Shown here in pieces: positions 10,558-22,672 of a DNA stretch of 64,000 bases. Source of the DNA: Brassica napus (Eukaryota; Streptophyta; Magnoliopsida; Brassicales; Brassicaceae). The translations under genes were made by a program, and so were the position numbers. Location: NCBI RefSeq assembly GCF_020379485.1, contig NW_026014653.1, forward strand, positions 62,001 to 126,000. The letters are read 5' to 3'. How positions within the stretch are numbered: position 1 is the stretch's first letter; every line of letters begins with the position of its first letter. The notes under the pieces were generated by a model. The model did no database searches. It saw only the letters and a list, made by a program, of their open reading frames with translations, and was not told the origin of the DNA.

Positions 10558-11063
10558 TGTAGGAGATGGATCTAACCATCCCTCAAGGCCCAAGGAATAG
10601 GAGGCCTGGCCCGGACCAATGAAAGCGACGGCTCGGATAGCCGGCTTAGAAGGTCAGTCTCTCGGCTCACTTCTAGAGTACCTCGAGTCGACCGTCGTCG
10701 ACTAGGAGGCATCCGGCTCGGCGATCGCTCGGATTAATACGGGCCCTTCGGCCCAATGAGGAAGGCCCACGAAGACGACCTAAATTAGGTCAAGAACGAC
10801 ACATCAGAGGATTATATAAGGAGAAGGAAGAGGAACGAGAGAGGGATCCGAAATCATCTGACTAACACTTGGCGGCTAGATTAGGGTTTTCACCTTTGCT
10901 CATCTTGCCGATATCTGTATCTCTCCGGTAACTCATCGAGTTGCCGGCTTCTCTTCTGTCGCTTTCTCTTTACTTCTCTTGTAACCGACTGAAAGTCTCT
11001 CCGACCATAATAAAACGTCTTTGTTAAACCCACATCTTTTTATCACCGTTTTCCGATCAAACA
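10558..11063 (+). repeat. 3' LTR of the Tat element
   Basis: About 506 bp starting TGTAGGAG directly after a G-rich tract and ending GATCAAACA, so the ends form the expected short TGT/ACA inverted repeat. Inside are a TATA box (10813-10820), a probable transcription start about 30 bp later, and an AATAAAA polyadenylation signal near 11008-11015. The bases after 11063 (ATAAC) would be the 5-bp target duplication if this edge is right; the partner copy is outside the window. Confidence 0.75.
10813..10820 (+). promoter_or_regulatory. LTR core promoter (TATATAAG)
   Basis: TATATAAG lies 256 bp into the LTR and is followed after about 30 bp by the likely start of the R region. In the 3' LTR this promoter points toward the AS8-like gene, which lies on the opposite strand, so read-through would make RNA antisense to that gene. 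Confidence 0.6.
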
Positions 11064-11304
11064 ATAACTACACTTATGCACTCTGTTTTCCTTTACCGAA
11101 CCTGAACTGTCTGTCTGATAAATGCTACTGCCAAACACCAAACCTCGTACATGTATCTATGTAACTGTATCATGGACCCGCACACAAATGCTTCAGGTTT
11201 GTTTCGTAGTGTGCCCTCCAACCAAGACAGGAAAGTAATAACTACTCAATCAAAATCTCGACAGGAGGGTCTCAAATGCTTGAGATCCTCGTGGTCTAAC
11301 GTCA

Positions 11305-12495
11305 TTACATAGCTGATGAATCTCCACGGTTCTTGTCCTCCAAACCTGAAAATAAAATCTGATTACATCTTACTGATTTCTCTATCCAGATTGTCCTAAC
11401 AAACAAAACCATCGATTCTATCCACTAAATAAGAGTAACATCTCCAAACAGCACGAGACTGAAAAGTGTTGGAATGCTCAGGATACAGAAGCCATAATTT
11501 ATTAGCTTTTCTTGTATTAGCAAAACGAGAAATCTTAAGACAATGTGTCGTATCAATGACAAGAAAACAGATAGATAAGAGCTTCAAAACATTAATAGAG
11601 AAATAAACATATAGACAGTGAAATGTACCTTTGCGCATATAGAGAAGATGGATCCCAGAGCTTCCACAATCATGTGGAATGAACAAAGGCAAACTTTTCA
11701 AGTCAACGGCATCATCTAAGAGAGGAGGCTTCTTGTTAAAACCAGAGCACATCTCACTGACTTGTCTCTGCAACCCAACAAACTGAGGCATAACATCGCT
11801 CCAGCCATCAATTGAAAGACTATTACCAAACAACTTAATAGCACCCTTTCTAGTTGCTTCTACAGCTGAAAACAAAACAAAAAAATAACATGAAAAAGAA
11901 GTTCATCAGACGAAAGATTACTTGTAATCAAGAAATTTCATAGAAAGAAAGAGTGTGTGTGTGTGTGTGTGTATATACTGTTATAAGGAGCTGCAAGAAG
12001 AAGGTTTGTGGGGAGACCAATGCCGAGACCAGCGAGTGTAATGCCAACACTGAAACCAACGCCGCAGCCAGCACCGACGTAGCCAATGACCTCAGGGCCA
12101 AAACCAGGTCCCCATCCGACGCCACAACCTATCCCAATCCCCATTCCCCAAAAAGCTCCATAAGTAGGATGAACCGGATTCCATTTCTCATACCTCCTGA
12201 ATATGCCCTTGATGATCATCACCACCTATGAAGAGGTTTGAAACACAACCGTAAGATTACCACTGACCCACTAGAATCATCTTCAATACCCAAATCCAAT
12301 GCACGTTAAAAGCTATAGACTATTAAACCAACACTATGTATAATATCACCAGCCAAGCATAAAGTAGATATGAGAAACCAGTTCACTTGGTGGCAAACCA
12401 GACAATTGATGAATAACAAACATTCAGACCAACTGGGATAAATCTAAAGAAGAAACAGAGACAAAGAACAGAACAGAACATCTAAGGTTTACCAT
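11305..12495 (-). CDS. Cadmium-induced protein AS8-like, small Gly-rich protein
   Basis: Four exons on the minus strand: 12495-12493 (just the ATG), 12225-11979, 11865-11629 and 11345-11305, giving 175 aa. The start codon sits exactly at the end of exon 1; a downstream in-frame ATG at 12219 would remove only three residues. Exon 2 encodes FRRYEKWNPVHPTYGAFWG and then a very glycine-rich, moderately hydrophobic stretch (GIGIGCGVGWGPGFG), which I recall as the hallmark of A. thaliana At4g19070, annotated as cadmium-induced protein AS8. Exon 3 has GLQRQVSEMCSGFNKKPPLL. No catalytic motif is visible, and the function is not established. Glycine zipper-like spacing could allow membrane insertion; this is an inference. 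Its 3' end faces the Tat element. Confidence 0.85.
11953..11972. repeat. (GT)10 microsatellite in AS8-like intron
   Basis: Ten GT units lie in the intron between exons 2 and 3, directly next to the splice donor at 11978-11977 on the minus strand. On the transcript it reads as a CA repeat just inside the intron. Confidence 0.9.
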
Positions 12496-13240
12496 TAAGG
12501 GATTGCTGTTTCAGTTTTTCTCTTCCGTTTCGATCTTCGCTCCTTCTTTGTTTTTCACCTTTGATTGGATTTGCAGATGCAAAACACTCTTCGTTAGCCT
12601 TTTCGCCGACGAACACCGATAACCACTCGTCGTTTAGCGCTTGGATAAAAGAAGAAGCAAAATAACCGGTCCGGCCATGCTTGACCGTATAATTCGACCC
12701 GGTTTACCATCCAAATATCAGAAGGCTGAAATTAAATCAATAATTGGACCGGGTAAAACGGATGTATACCGGATCCAACTGAACCAGCATTAGAGTATAA
12801 ACCTTGTCCATTTCTCCCACTCGAAAACAGAACGGAGAAGAGAACACAAAAATCCGACGATGCATGTCCACTTTGTCTATATTTTGATAGGGTTTTGCTT
12901 CTTGGTTCATCGAAACCAGTACAAGAAGATACTTCAAGAGTGTGCTTCTGCCAATCCCCCAAACGCAGCTATAGCAAAGTACCCAAGTACAACGCAAATA
13001 GTCCCAAGTCGAACTTTATTGCAAACCACCAAGTTAATCGTTACTCATAATACAAACCATCACACGACCGAAAGCATGAAAAGAAAATGAAACAAGGGCT
13101 GCAGACGACACAGACCGTCGTGTAACTGAAAAGACATTAAGGTATTTGATTTTATGGACAAACCAGAGTATAGAGTAAAGATATTTATAGTAAAGAGTAT
13201 TCTTCAGAAGAGGCTTGTGTTTGAGGTTTTTTTTTTTGGG
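12496..13240. other. Region between AS8-like and kinase genes
   Basis: Holds the probable 5' leader and promoter of the AS8-like gene (about 12496-12700) and the 3' UTR of the kinase gene. Short ORFs such as 12737-12997 on the minus strand match nothing I recognise. A PAM68-like gene, which I recall between these neighbours in A. thaliana, is not present here. Confidence 0.5.
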
Positions 13241-15828
13241 TCAGCCGGCGACTTTCCTAGAGTAGGCGTTGGTGGTGGGTTGTGTTGGTCTAATGAACAT
13301 GTCACGTGTTTCTCCTACACATCCTGCCTTCATCTGCGGCGGCTTCAGCTGCTGTTGCTGCATCACAGACACTGAGTGTCTTCTAGACACGGTTCCTCTG
13401 ATGCTCATGTTCGAGAGCTTATCAGCAGTTTCAGATACACCACGAGCGACACGGTTCTTGTTCACCGATGAACCTGCTGCATTACCTCCAATTGAATGGT
13501 TTTGTTTTAATCAAATGAAGAAAAACAACCATTGTACGTGTTATAAGACATAAGGGGTGGTTTTAAGGTTTTTACTTACAAGGACTCTTTCTTCCGGGTG
13601 GTCTGTATATGGAGTCTTTGGCTGAACTTCTCGCCGGTTTAGTGTTTCTCGTACCATCTTGCTTAGCCAAATCGAGTTTCCTCTGAACGCCACTACCAAA
13701 AGCAGTATTCGACTTTGGAGAAGCGTGGCTGTTGAATGTCTTAGCTTTGGCAAGAGACACTGGTTGCCGTTTAGCTGGCTGCTGCTCGAATGATCCCCTT
13801 GGTCCAACTAGAGATAACCAAAGTACGAAATTTAGATTTGTAACAATCTCAATAAAGATATAATAATCCACATCCTGATATTGGCAACCAACAAACTAAA
13901 AATATTACCAGGCGGAGTTCTTGCAACAGATGGCTTGGGTCGGAGAGATGGTGGGACATAAAAGCAACTCTGCCACGTGAGAACATGTTTAAATCAGCTG
14001 ATCATGAGTGGAGCTATAAGAAGAAAGTACTCTCCGGTGTACCTGAAAGAACGGGTGCTGCAGGGCCTCTGCAGCAGTCGGTCTGTTGCATGGATCCCAG
14101 GAGCAAAGCCTCTGAACAATCAGGAAAAAAGGTAAAGATTAGTGTCACGAAATACGTCCACAGCTATAGGGCCCTTTTAAAAAAGTGTTAATTACCGTAA
14201 TAAGATTAATTGCATCTTTACTAGCAGATGGCATCAAGCTTGAAAGAGGCACACCAGAAAGCTGCAAGCTGACAACAGTTAGTCCTGAACTATTGAGGCT
14301 CAACACACATTATTCAAGCTCGAACAATACCTGAGGGAATTGATAGTTTATGGTGTTAGCAAGATTAAGTCCCTCTAACCAGGTCTCTTCAGTTGGACTG
14401 CCTATGACATCACAGATTTTGTAGATTTCATCTGCTTCACTACAAGAATGATACGACAACATTTTCACTTGGTTATTAGCTTTGAACTCTGCAACATTTC
14501 AAACCACCAAAATACAAATCAATCACTGCTAAGTTACCTAGCCCCTGGAAATATAGGACGCAGAGACAACAGCTCAGACATAATAGCTCCCATCGCCCAC
14601 ATATCTGGAAAAGGAAAATTACCACATTGTTTAGCACTAGATCAAGAAAATTACCACATTGTTTAGCACTAGATCAATAAAGAGAAAATATATTTATTTC
14701 TTACAACAGTATGGATACTAACCAACTTTTGATGTGTATACGTATGACTGAAGGAGTACTTCGGGTGCCCTATACCTATTAGTAAAAAGACTTTTGGGTC
14801 AGTTAGGCAATAATTTATAGCATCTACTCGACATATGACTTATGAGTAAAGAAAGACTCATTGCAACATAAAAAAAAGGGAGAAGTGAATCTTACCAGCG
14901 TGTAGAAACATACTCGGTAAAAGGTGGACTCGAATTAACCTCCCTTGCCAGACCAAAATCAGCAATCTTGATGATGTCTTTAGAGACTAATAGATTTTCT
15001 GCAACAACCAACACAGTATAAAGATAGATTCTTGACAAAGTATTGAACCATGATCGCTAGAAAGACAAAGTGATTAAGGCGATCGATTACCTGGCTTAAG
15101 ATCGCGGTGGAAGTAACCACGCTGATGCATATAAGAAAGGCCTTGGAAGACTTGAAAGCACCAGTTTCTAATATCAGCTTCTGCGAAAAGCTTTTTTCGA
15201 TCCTTCATAAGCTGATAAAGATTGCACTCCTGATCAAGTAAGAATGACATGCGCAGATTCAGTTAAATGAATTAAAGTGTACGCAAAAAAATAGCAATCT
15301 ACAAGCGGGAAGAAGTATACCATGTACTCAAACACAAAGTATAGGATATCATGTTCCCGGATGACTTCCTTCAGCTTCACGATGTTTGGATGATTCATCC
15401 TCCTAAGCGACTAGTAGGAGAAAAGGGGAGGAATCAGTAAACATACGCTAAACAAGACAAAAGAGCATGTTAACAAACGCAATTCACTACCTTCACTTCT
15501 CTCAGATTAATACATTCTTCCCATGAGTAGTATTTCTTTTTCATTTTCTTAATTGCAACCTGCTCATTGAATACTTCAGTTGGTAAGAAAACCGAGCACA
15601 GAACATTAAGCAGGCATAGACAGTTCTCAAAGAAAGAAACTTACAACTTCACCCGTCTGCTTATTGATAGCTCGCCAAACAGTACCAAAAGTTCCATCAC
15701 CAACCTCTTTTATTAACTTGTACCTATAAATTCATGTCAGGGAGAAGCAAACTTATAAGCAATATATCAAGGAGACATATACCAAAAGGTGTTAAAAAAA
15801 TTGAGAGATCTTTGAGCTACCTGTCCAT
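13241..15828 (-). CDS. Ser/Thr protein kinase of the MAK/ICK/MOK (CDK-like) group
   Basis: Fourteen coding exons: 15828-15821, 15723-15645, 15559-15491, 15410-15321, 15229-15091, 14998-14896, 14775-14723, 14604-14538, 14439-14331, 14261-14196, 14111-14043, 13969-13909, 13807-13580 and 13473 (or 13476)-13241. They join to 457 aa, or 458 with the alternative last acceptor. The N-terminal kinase domain has a Gly-rich loop GDGTFGTV (11-18), VAIKK lysine near 33, catalytic HRDLKP (123-128), DFG (142-144) and a TEY activation motif (156-158). TEY/TDY in a CDK-like domain is typical of the MAK/ICK/MOK group, and the sequence fits At4g19110 as I recall it. The basic Ser/Pro-rich C-terminal 150 residues have no fold I can name. 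A decayed duplicate lies at 29380-30065. Confidence 0.92.
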
Positions 15829-18800
15829 ATTCTTTACGGTAAAGCAAAGTAACCTCTTTATTTTATTTTTTTATGTATGTAAAGAACTTCTGAAAGATTT
15901 ATATAGCATTAATCTTCCAGTAGTTCGTAGCAAGGACTGGACACCAAAGCAGTTAAATCAATGATTCTCCAGCTGGGTAGACTGACCGTTATTTACTTTG
16001 AGAACCAAGGGGTTGACCATTAAGGGAAAAGAAAGACAGCAAGAGAAGAGGAAAACACATACTGAGAACTCAAAGCAACCAACAAGAAAGAGTGTGTTGG
16101 CTGACAGGAAGGACCCGAAGCTCACAACAACTCAGTCAGGGGTTAAGACTCAAGAAAATAGCATCATGTAAACTTGAAAACGAAACTGATATATTCTTCT
16201 TCAACCAGCGCCCATAAGAACAAGAAATGGAAGAGGGGGCTAACAGAGCTTTGTCTGCAGGGGGCAGATAAAGAGGTTTCTTTAGGACTATGCGAAGCAA
16301 GAATTTGCAGACTTCAACCCTGCAAAAGAAACAAAAAATTCCTAATTTTTAGCAGTTTTACCATTTCTTATATTGATTTTGCATTTGCCAGTTAAAAAAA
16401 AACAAGTAAAAATATCTAAATAAGATCAACTAAAACCTCCAATTGGAATATTTTACAAGGAAATACACATGTTCTAAATGCATATCACGAACTAAAGTTC
16501 CAGCAACCGCAGATATCTAATGAGGGAAGCATCGTGTAGAGCAAAAACAAAACTGTCAACAGCTTCAATATAGGAAAAAAAAACATACCAGTCTCAGAAA
16601 TTTGCCTTCCCTAAAGATGATAGGAGAGAGTTTGAGAACTAAGTGCAGTTAGCGAAAGAGCCAACAAGGAAATCAGAGCGAACAAGAAACCGCCAATCAA
16701 GCGCTTCTTGGAAAGAGAAAAGCCGATGATGGAAGCAGCTTGGCCAGACGAGAACTTGCTCCATATCTCAGAAACAACACAATCCACCCAAAATTAAGCC
16801 TGATAGAGCCTGTACCAATGATATGAACCAGTCAGATATCTAAGCTAAGCCGAAATCAGATCCAATCTGATGAAACGCGAAAAACACATCAACAAATTGA
16901 TAATCGAATTCGTAATAAGCAAAGACCAGAGTCAAATCACGAGACGGAGACCTCAGAGCCAACAGGCATAACCACCGTCGCCGCCGACGGAAATCCAGAG
17001 CTTCTGCTTACCCTCTTTCACCTTTCTACTTTTCGATTCCGTTTCAACAAATATCAATCCTTCCCTCTCTCTCCTCTCTTTCTGCGTGCGGTTATCTCGT
17101 GAAAAGAGAATATTTTTCCTTGCCTACCTTTGATATTGTGGTCTTGTCGCGTTTAAGAAAACTTATAATCTTCTGTGCATCGCTGCAGGAATATACCGTG
17201 CGCTTTTATACATAACCGTCAGATTGTCAAGTGGTGATGTCGTTACTTTATATGAACCGTCCGATTACGAGGATTTTCACGGTATCTTTACGTGGCCGGC
17301 TCTTTACTCTTTTTCTTTTTATTCTTGCCTTCCAGTCTTCCACGATGTAACTGATAAAAATACTTTATTTCTTTGACCTTTCGTGATTGTATTAAATATG
17401 ATTCAGTAGATTAACAAAAGTAGATTTGATTACCTTCAATTTTGCTTGTTAATAATTTCACGAACAAATAACTTCTTTAAAGATTTTATGAATTTTGAGG
17501 TTTGTGGATATCATTATTATACTCTAAAATGAATAAAAAAGTCAGGTTGATATGAAAGAAAAAAATGGCAATCATAGTCAAATAGTAGACTTACTTACCT
17601 CTGGAAAATAACCTACTATGTTTTATTTGGAGGGAAATAAGTTTTAAATAGTTTGGGTGTAGAAAAAAACAACTTTCGTCGCTTCCCTCTAGTATAAATT
17701 TAAACTCGTTGCATAATACCCGAATATACGTTTTTGGATGTCTAAACTAAAGGAGATCGTTTACTTCTTTTTAATTAGATTTCATGGACTAATATCCATT
17801 TTAGTATGTTTTAAAATTGTTATGTCATATTCAACTACGAACCTTTCACCTAACCAAGCCGACCATATTTACTCTTCAGTTTTAAAATATTTCCATCATT
17901 CATCGGCTCCTATTGGTAGCGACTGTTGCTTTAGGCTTTGACTTTAGACTTTTGGCCGTAGAGATTTTGACTTTAAAAACTGTGACCGTTAGTTACAATA
18001 ATTTTATAAATCTGATTGTTGTAAAAAAACGGTAGAGGTTGTAGAAAGAAAACAAATTGCATACACATATTTGAGGTAATGAAACATGGCACCAGAGCCG
18101 TAACATTACAATGCTTCGCTATAAGGTCCCTAATTTAGCCGTGCTATATCAAAATTTTAATTTCATGTGCCTGTTTAGTTTATTTCATCTTTCTCAAATA
18201 CAAAAAATGCGTGAAAATATAAATTTTTGAATCAACAAAAATTGTTAGTTCTTGGAACAATCCATTCTCCCCGCTCACTTAATAGTAAGTATCATGAGAA
18301 TAAAGTACACAACTCTTTCGGTCATAAGGAATTTTTTTTTTTGTTTATGAGAAATGGATCTTAAAATAAAGATAAAAAAATAATTGTTAACTAACTAATT
18401 TATTCTTTGCGATAACATATATAATAAAGGTAGAGATGTGTTTCTATTCTTCTGGTAAGAAACGAAAGAAAAAAAAGGTTTATTTTTTTTCTCAAAGCCA
18501 CGATAAGCTGACCTTTAGAAAACAGGTTGGAAACTTAAAAAAGAGAAGAAAGCGGCTGTGATGGCTTTAGACAAATAAATGTTTCTAAAAGCCCGATTGG
18601 AGAAAAAATGACCGTAAGAACTGTTACAAACCATACAGCCTCAACAGTTCTACTACCAATCGGACCCCTTGTCTTTTTACTTTTTGGCTACAATATTAAA
18701 AACACGAACCAAATCCTTACCGTTAATGGTATTTGTTCTTTGTTTGGTATATAAATTGTCGGAAAGATAAAACAAAACACACAACTATTTTCTTTACGCA

Positions 18801-18989
18801 AATGCAAGAGAAAAGTAAGAAATTCTTTTGTAATGGATTAATGGACCACTGCAAGTATTAACGTGTAAAACAATACAACTGTATCTCAAATCAATACACG
18901 TAACTTTGGAGAAATCTCGACAATTTAAAATTTAAAATTACAGTTTAAACAAAAAGATCAATAATATATTTCTCACCGAGCATCTATTA
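15829..18989. other. Kinase 5' leader and promoter, then AT-rich intergenic DNA
   Basis: From 15829 to about 17050 the DNA is probably 5' UTR with introns of the kinase gene: the first coding exon is only 8 bp, so upstream exons must exist, but I cannot place them. 17100-18989 is AT-rich. At 18593-18662 an imperfect inverted repeat starts CCGATTGG and ends CCAATCGG; a related inverted piece begins near 17911. These may be remnants of a hAT-type MITE. No gene is supported. Confidence 0.5.
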
Positions 18990-21900
18990 TCTATTATTAT
19001 AAAAGAGTGTTTTTCTCTCTCCAGGACGTGCCACGTCGGATTCCAGCTAGATAAGTCGTTTCACGACGTGCTGACAAGTGTTATGTTCTGTAAAGTGCAG
19101 CGTTTCATTTAAGTTCTTTCGTCACGGGCTTTGTTTGTGTATGTTGGGCTCTGAAATTAGAAGGTGTATCCGGCCTGGTTAGATTGATTCTGCCCTCCAA
19201 CCCTAATTATGCTCTACGAAGATCATCTCTCTTCTTCGTGCGACGACGAGTTGACGTTTGCGCTTCTCCATACGATATGAAACGGTCTGAGTTATTGGCT
19301 TTGTGTTTACTCCCACTGATTCACTCAACCCACTATGTTGTCTTCAATGCTTTGTTTCGATCTTTAAAGCGGTGTCTCTAATCCTATAAAAGGTAAACCT
19401 TCCTTTTGGTAGAACATCATCATCTGTACTCTTGATTTCGAATACGTTTGTTGATTTTGTTTGTATTTGTGATTTTGTGTTTTCATGTTTCGATTAGATT
19501 GCATTTTACCCTAGATTGAGAAACTCGATTTTGTGTTTTAGATGAGCAGTAAAGGTTTCTTCAATTAGTTCAAAGTATTTTGCAGCTTTAGGACACATCT
19601 CAGCAGTATTATCTCAGTTACTAAGCTCTTTCTTATATGCAAAAATGTGAACCCTTTTTCTTTGATCTCTAATTTCTTCTCTTTCTCTTTGGCAGAGCTA
19701 ATGCATCTGCAAATTGTTTAAGCTATCCTCCATGTCATCAAAAGGTTGGTGTTTAGATCATGAAAATATCTTCATGTCACTTTCATTGCATACAACTAAG
19801 ATCCACTTTCCTCCCGATTGCAGAGAGTTCGGAATCACGGTGACTCTAAAGCCTCACCAAGTCGAAGGAGTCTCTTGGCTTATGTACAAATATCTTCTCG
19901 GCGTCAATGTCCTTCTCGGTAACTCTCCGCCCTTTTTCTTCAGATATAAACCAGAACTCAAAAACTTTTTTTAGTATGATTGCAGGTTACGAGGTACCAC
20001 CACTTTTTTTTTTTGAATCGCTATCTTTGTGATTGTATCTATGTTGAGACTAATCTACAGATTGAGCATATGGGGTTGGGGAAGACTCTAGAAGCAATTT
20101 TTTTTTTTTAGTTATATGAAGTTTCTTCAAGGATTACGAGAGCCATTTTGTGAGTCAGTGAGATTGGCTTCTTAAAGATTTGTCCTTTAAGCGTAACAGA
20201 TGGTTGGGTGTGAGAGACAAAAGGTTCACTTCAGAACATGAAGTTCTTAGGTATGTTTGTATTGCTTTGTTTTGATCTGTAAGGCTTTGTGTAATTATAT
20301 TGTTCTGTTTGTTTTGTTCCAGGAATCTTTGTTACTGTTTAGTGTGTTGTTTACAACGTATGATATAGCATTGCTGGATCAAGACTTCCTTTCTCAGATT
20401 CTGTGGCAGTATACTGTAATTGATGAAGCTCAAATACTCAAGAATCCCAACAGATTGAGCAGAAAGAGATGGGAGTAGTATACGTAGATATTGTGTATGT
20501 TGTCGCTCGCTTGGGAAACAATTGACATATATTGTATATATAGATATAGATTTGTAGTAGCTTTTCTAATTAATAACTATGAGACTCAAAATTTTGTACT
20601 CTATCCTTTTGGAATTTTGTTAGGCAAGAAACTTTTCCACCAGCATAGAGCCATAGATCAAGAGTCAGTTATTGCTTTCCCTTTCGCAGACTCACTAAAG
20701 CATTGTTTATCATTCCTGTATTAACATTATTTTTCTTTACTCCCACATGGAAAATCTATCACTTTGTTTATAATGAGGGTGATGCAATCATATATGGCTT
20801 CGGATTTCCACTTTTGGTGAAGTCTTTGTTTGAAAATAGTAATATCACCTTCATTTAAAATTCATCTCTGTTTTCCAAGTGATTATATAGGATCATCGTT
20901 CTCTGTTGTAACTTGAATGATGAATCTTAATAATTAAACAACTCCCGATAACCACAAAATAAAGCACCAAGTTGTTGACCTAGTTTTTGATTTTCAGATT
21001 GAACGAATAAACAAAAAGAAGATGAAAAAGTTGGTTTGTTTACATGACACCAAAAAATACCACTGAAATTCATACCTAAAACTAAAAACGAACCTTGAAA
21101 TTTGGTTGTTTATATATGATCCATCAATAATATCCAAACACGTGACAAAAAAAAGTAAAAAAATAATAATATCCAAACATATTGGGATGAGTCCTTAATG
21201 TTTTGGTTTATACGTTTGCAAGCTATAACAATACAAGTTTTTCTCCCCACTCAAGTTACAAAATGGAAATTATAAAACCAAAGTAGTAACACATTAAGCA
21301 AGAGATTGCTAAAGTTAGAAGAAGTGTCTTTTTTTAATTAAAAAAAAAATTCATTAGCATAACAAGAAAAAAAATGCTCAAATCAGCTTTTCCAGTCAGC
21401 ATCTGATTTAACACAAGAAATTGTCGGGTTTAAAATTGATTTTTAGGCTTGATTTATTAGAAAGCCAGTAATTCAACCATATTATATATACAACAATAAT
21501 TATATTTAAGTGAGAGCACTATAACTGTAACTTAAGATAAATGTTGAAATTGATTTTGAGAACAAAAAGGTTAATTTAAAATTATTCAACAGATTTCTAA
21601 AAATATTGTCAAAAATTAATAATTGAGTGACTATACATAATATAGTTCAATAATATAAAAAATTCCAGTGGTAAATAGAAAACTTTTGTAAGGAAAACAA
21701 AAAAGGAGGAAATCTATTTATGATATTGCTTTTTGTTTCATCAAGTTAAAAAAATTAACAAGAAAATTATTGAAAACATCAAACACAAATTAACACATAA
21801 TCAAAAAAAAAAATTCAGAAAGAAGTAGTTGGCAAAAAAAAAAAAACTGATCCAATAAATGTAACACTAACTAAAACACAAAGGAAACTATTATATTTAA

Positions 21901-22462
21901 AATAAAAAATGATTTCTTACAAAGAAAATTAATCTACTGATCCAATAAAAATATTCAAACAGAAATTTAATACTGATATATATATATATATATACAGTAT
22001 AAACACGCAACATAAAATAAAACAAGAAAACTAAGGTTGTACAGTATAAACAGTTTTAAAAATATTTATATTTGTACAATATAAACAAAAATTCAATGTA
22101 AAACAATTTGACCAAAAATATATAAAGTATAAATAAAATAGATAAACTACCATAAAATAAATATTTTAAAAATCTAATTCGTCAAAATATAAAAAAAACA
22201 TAAATATATTAAACTATTTTAACAATTTTATTAAAAAATTAACTTGATGCAACGAAACTAAGGCTAATATTTTACCATCAAAACTTTCAACTGAAAGAAT
22301 CAATAATGTATATTTTTATCACAACAATTTGACTATTTTCACATTGTTTAAATAAGCAATTAAAAAAATAAAATATTAGAAAATTCAATAAATAAGTACA
22401 ATTACATAGTTATATACATCAAACATAAATTATATTACGCGCGTAACGCGAACCGACCCTAG
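18990..22462 (+). mobile_element. Non-autonomous Helitron (ATREP-like) with captured gene fragment
   Basis: The 5' end reads TCTATTATTATAAAAGAG, matching the usual Helitron TC start of crucifer ATREP families. The 3' end is CTAG (22459-22462), preceded 8 bp upstream by a short hairpin CGCG-TAA-CGCG (22440-22450), the classic Helitron terminator. The insertion lies between A (18989) and T (22463), as expected for AT targets. The element is 3473 bp. It has no Rep/helicase ORF, so it needs a helper. The first third carries exons of a SNF2 gene; the rest is AT-rich with no coding signal. Orientation is given by TC (5') and CTAG (3'). Confidence 0.85.
19780..20478 (+). pseudogene. Captured SNF2 ATPase fragment (CHR10/ALC1-like)
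   Basis: Successive exon pieces match, from memory, the N-terminal ATPase half of the plant remodeler CHR10 (At2g44980). The first, [19 protein letters not shown] followed by LLGVNVLLG, is helicase motif Q/I. After an intron-like gap comes MGLGKTLEAI (Walker A) at about 20068-20100. Then a degenerate VTDGWV and EVLRY segment (20200-20250), and finally [18 protein letters not shown] and [12 protein letters not shown], with the Walker B DEAQ box. Introns remain, so this is DNA-level capture by the Helitron rather than a processed copy. Stop codons between the pieces and a 52-bp-scale loss of spacing show that no full ATPase can be made. Confidence 0.8.
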
Positions 22463-22672
22463 TATACTATAAGCAAAATTAAATCGAAAGTTGATAAATA
22501 TGCTGGTATAATAAAATAAGAATTGGCAGCTGCTTTAAACACCTTCTTGGCTTTGAAGCAAGACAAAGAACATATACTTTGCTGTAGTGACTTTGTTCTC
22601 AAGAAACCTCCAGGACACACAAAACCAAGGCTTTAAGCTTAAGCTTTAGATTTTGCCCCTCTCACTTTTTTA

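Larger units (their letters stand above)
1..11063 (+). mobile_element. Ty3/gypsy LTR retrotransposon, Tat lineage (5' end outside window)
   Basis: The window opens inside the element just upstream of gag, so the 5' LTR and primer-binding site are not visible. In order it holds a gag-pol ORF, a hairpin repeat cluster with a 52-base A run, an antisense intron-containing gene, a G-rich tract (about 10541-10552) that could be the polypurine tract, and a 3' LTR beginning TGT and ending ACA. A second RNase H after the usual one, a long spacer between pol and the 3' LTR, and an antisense gene in that spacer are known traits of the Tat clade (Grande, Retand, Tat4 types). All reading frames are open, which suggests recent insertion. 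The right edge is placed at the ACA at 11061-11063, about 240 bp from the stop codon of the AS8-like gene. The target-site duplication cannot be checked. Confidence 0.9.

Noticed and set aside
18593..18662. Complete hAT MITE between CCGATTGG and CCAATCGG
   Set aside because: Only 70 bp with poor inner pairing and no 8-bp target duplication; kept only as a possible remnant.
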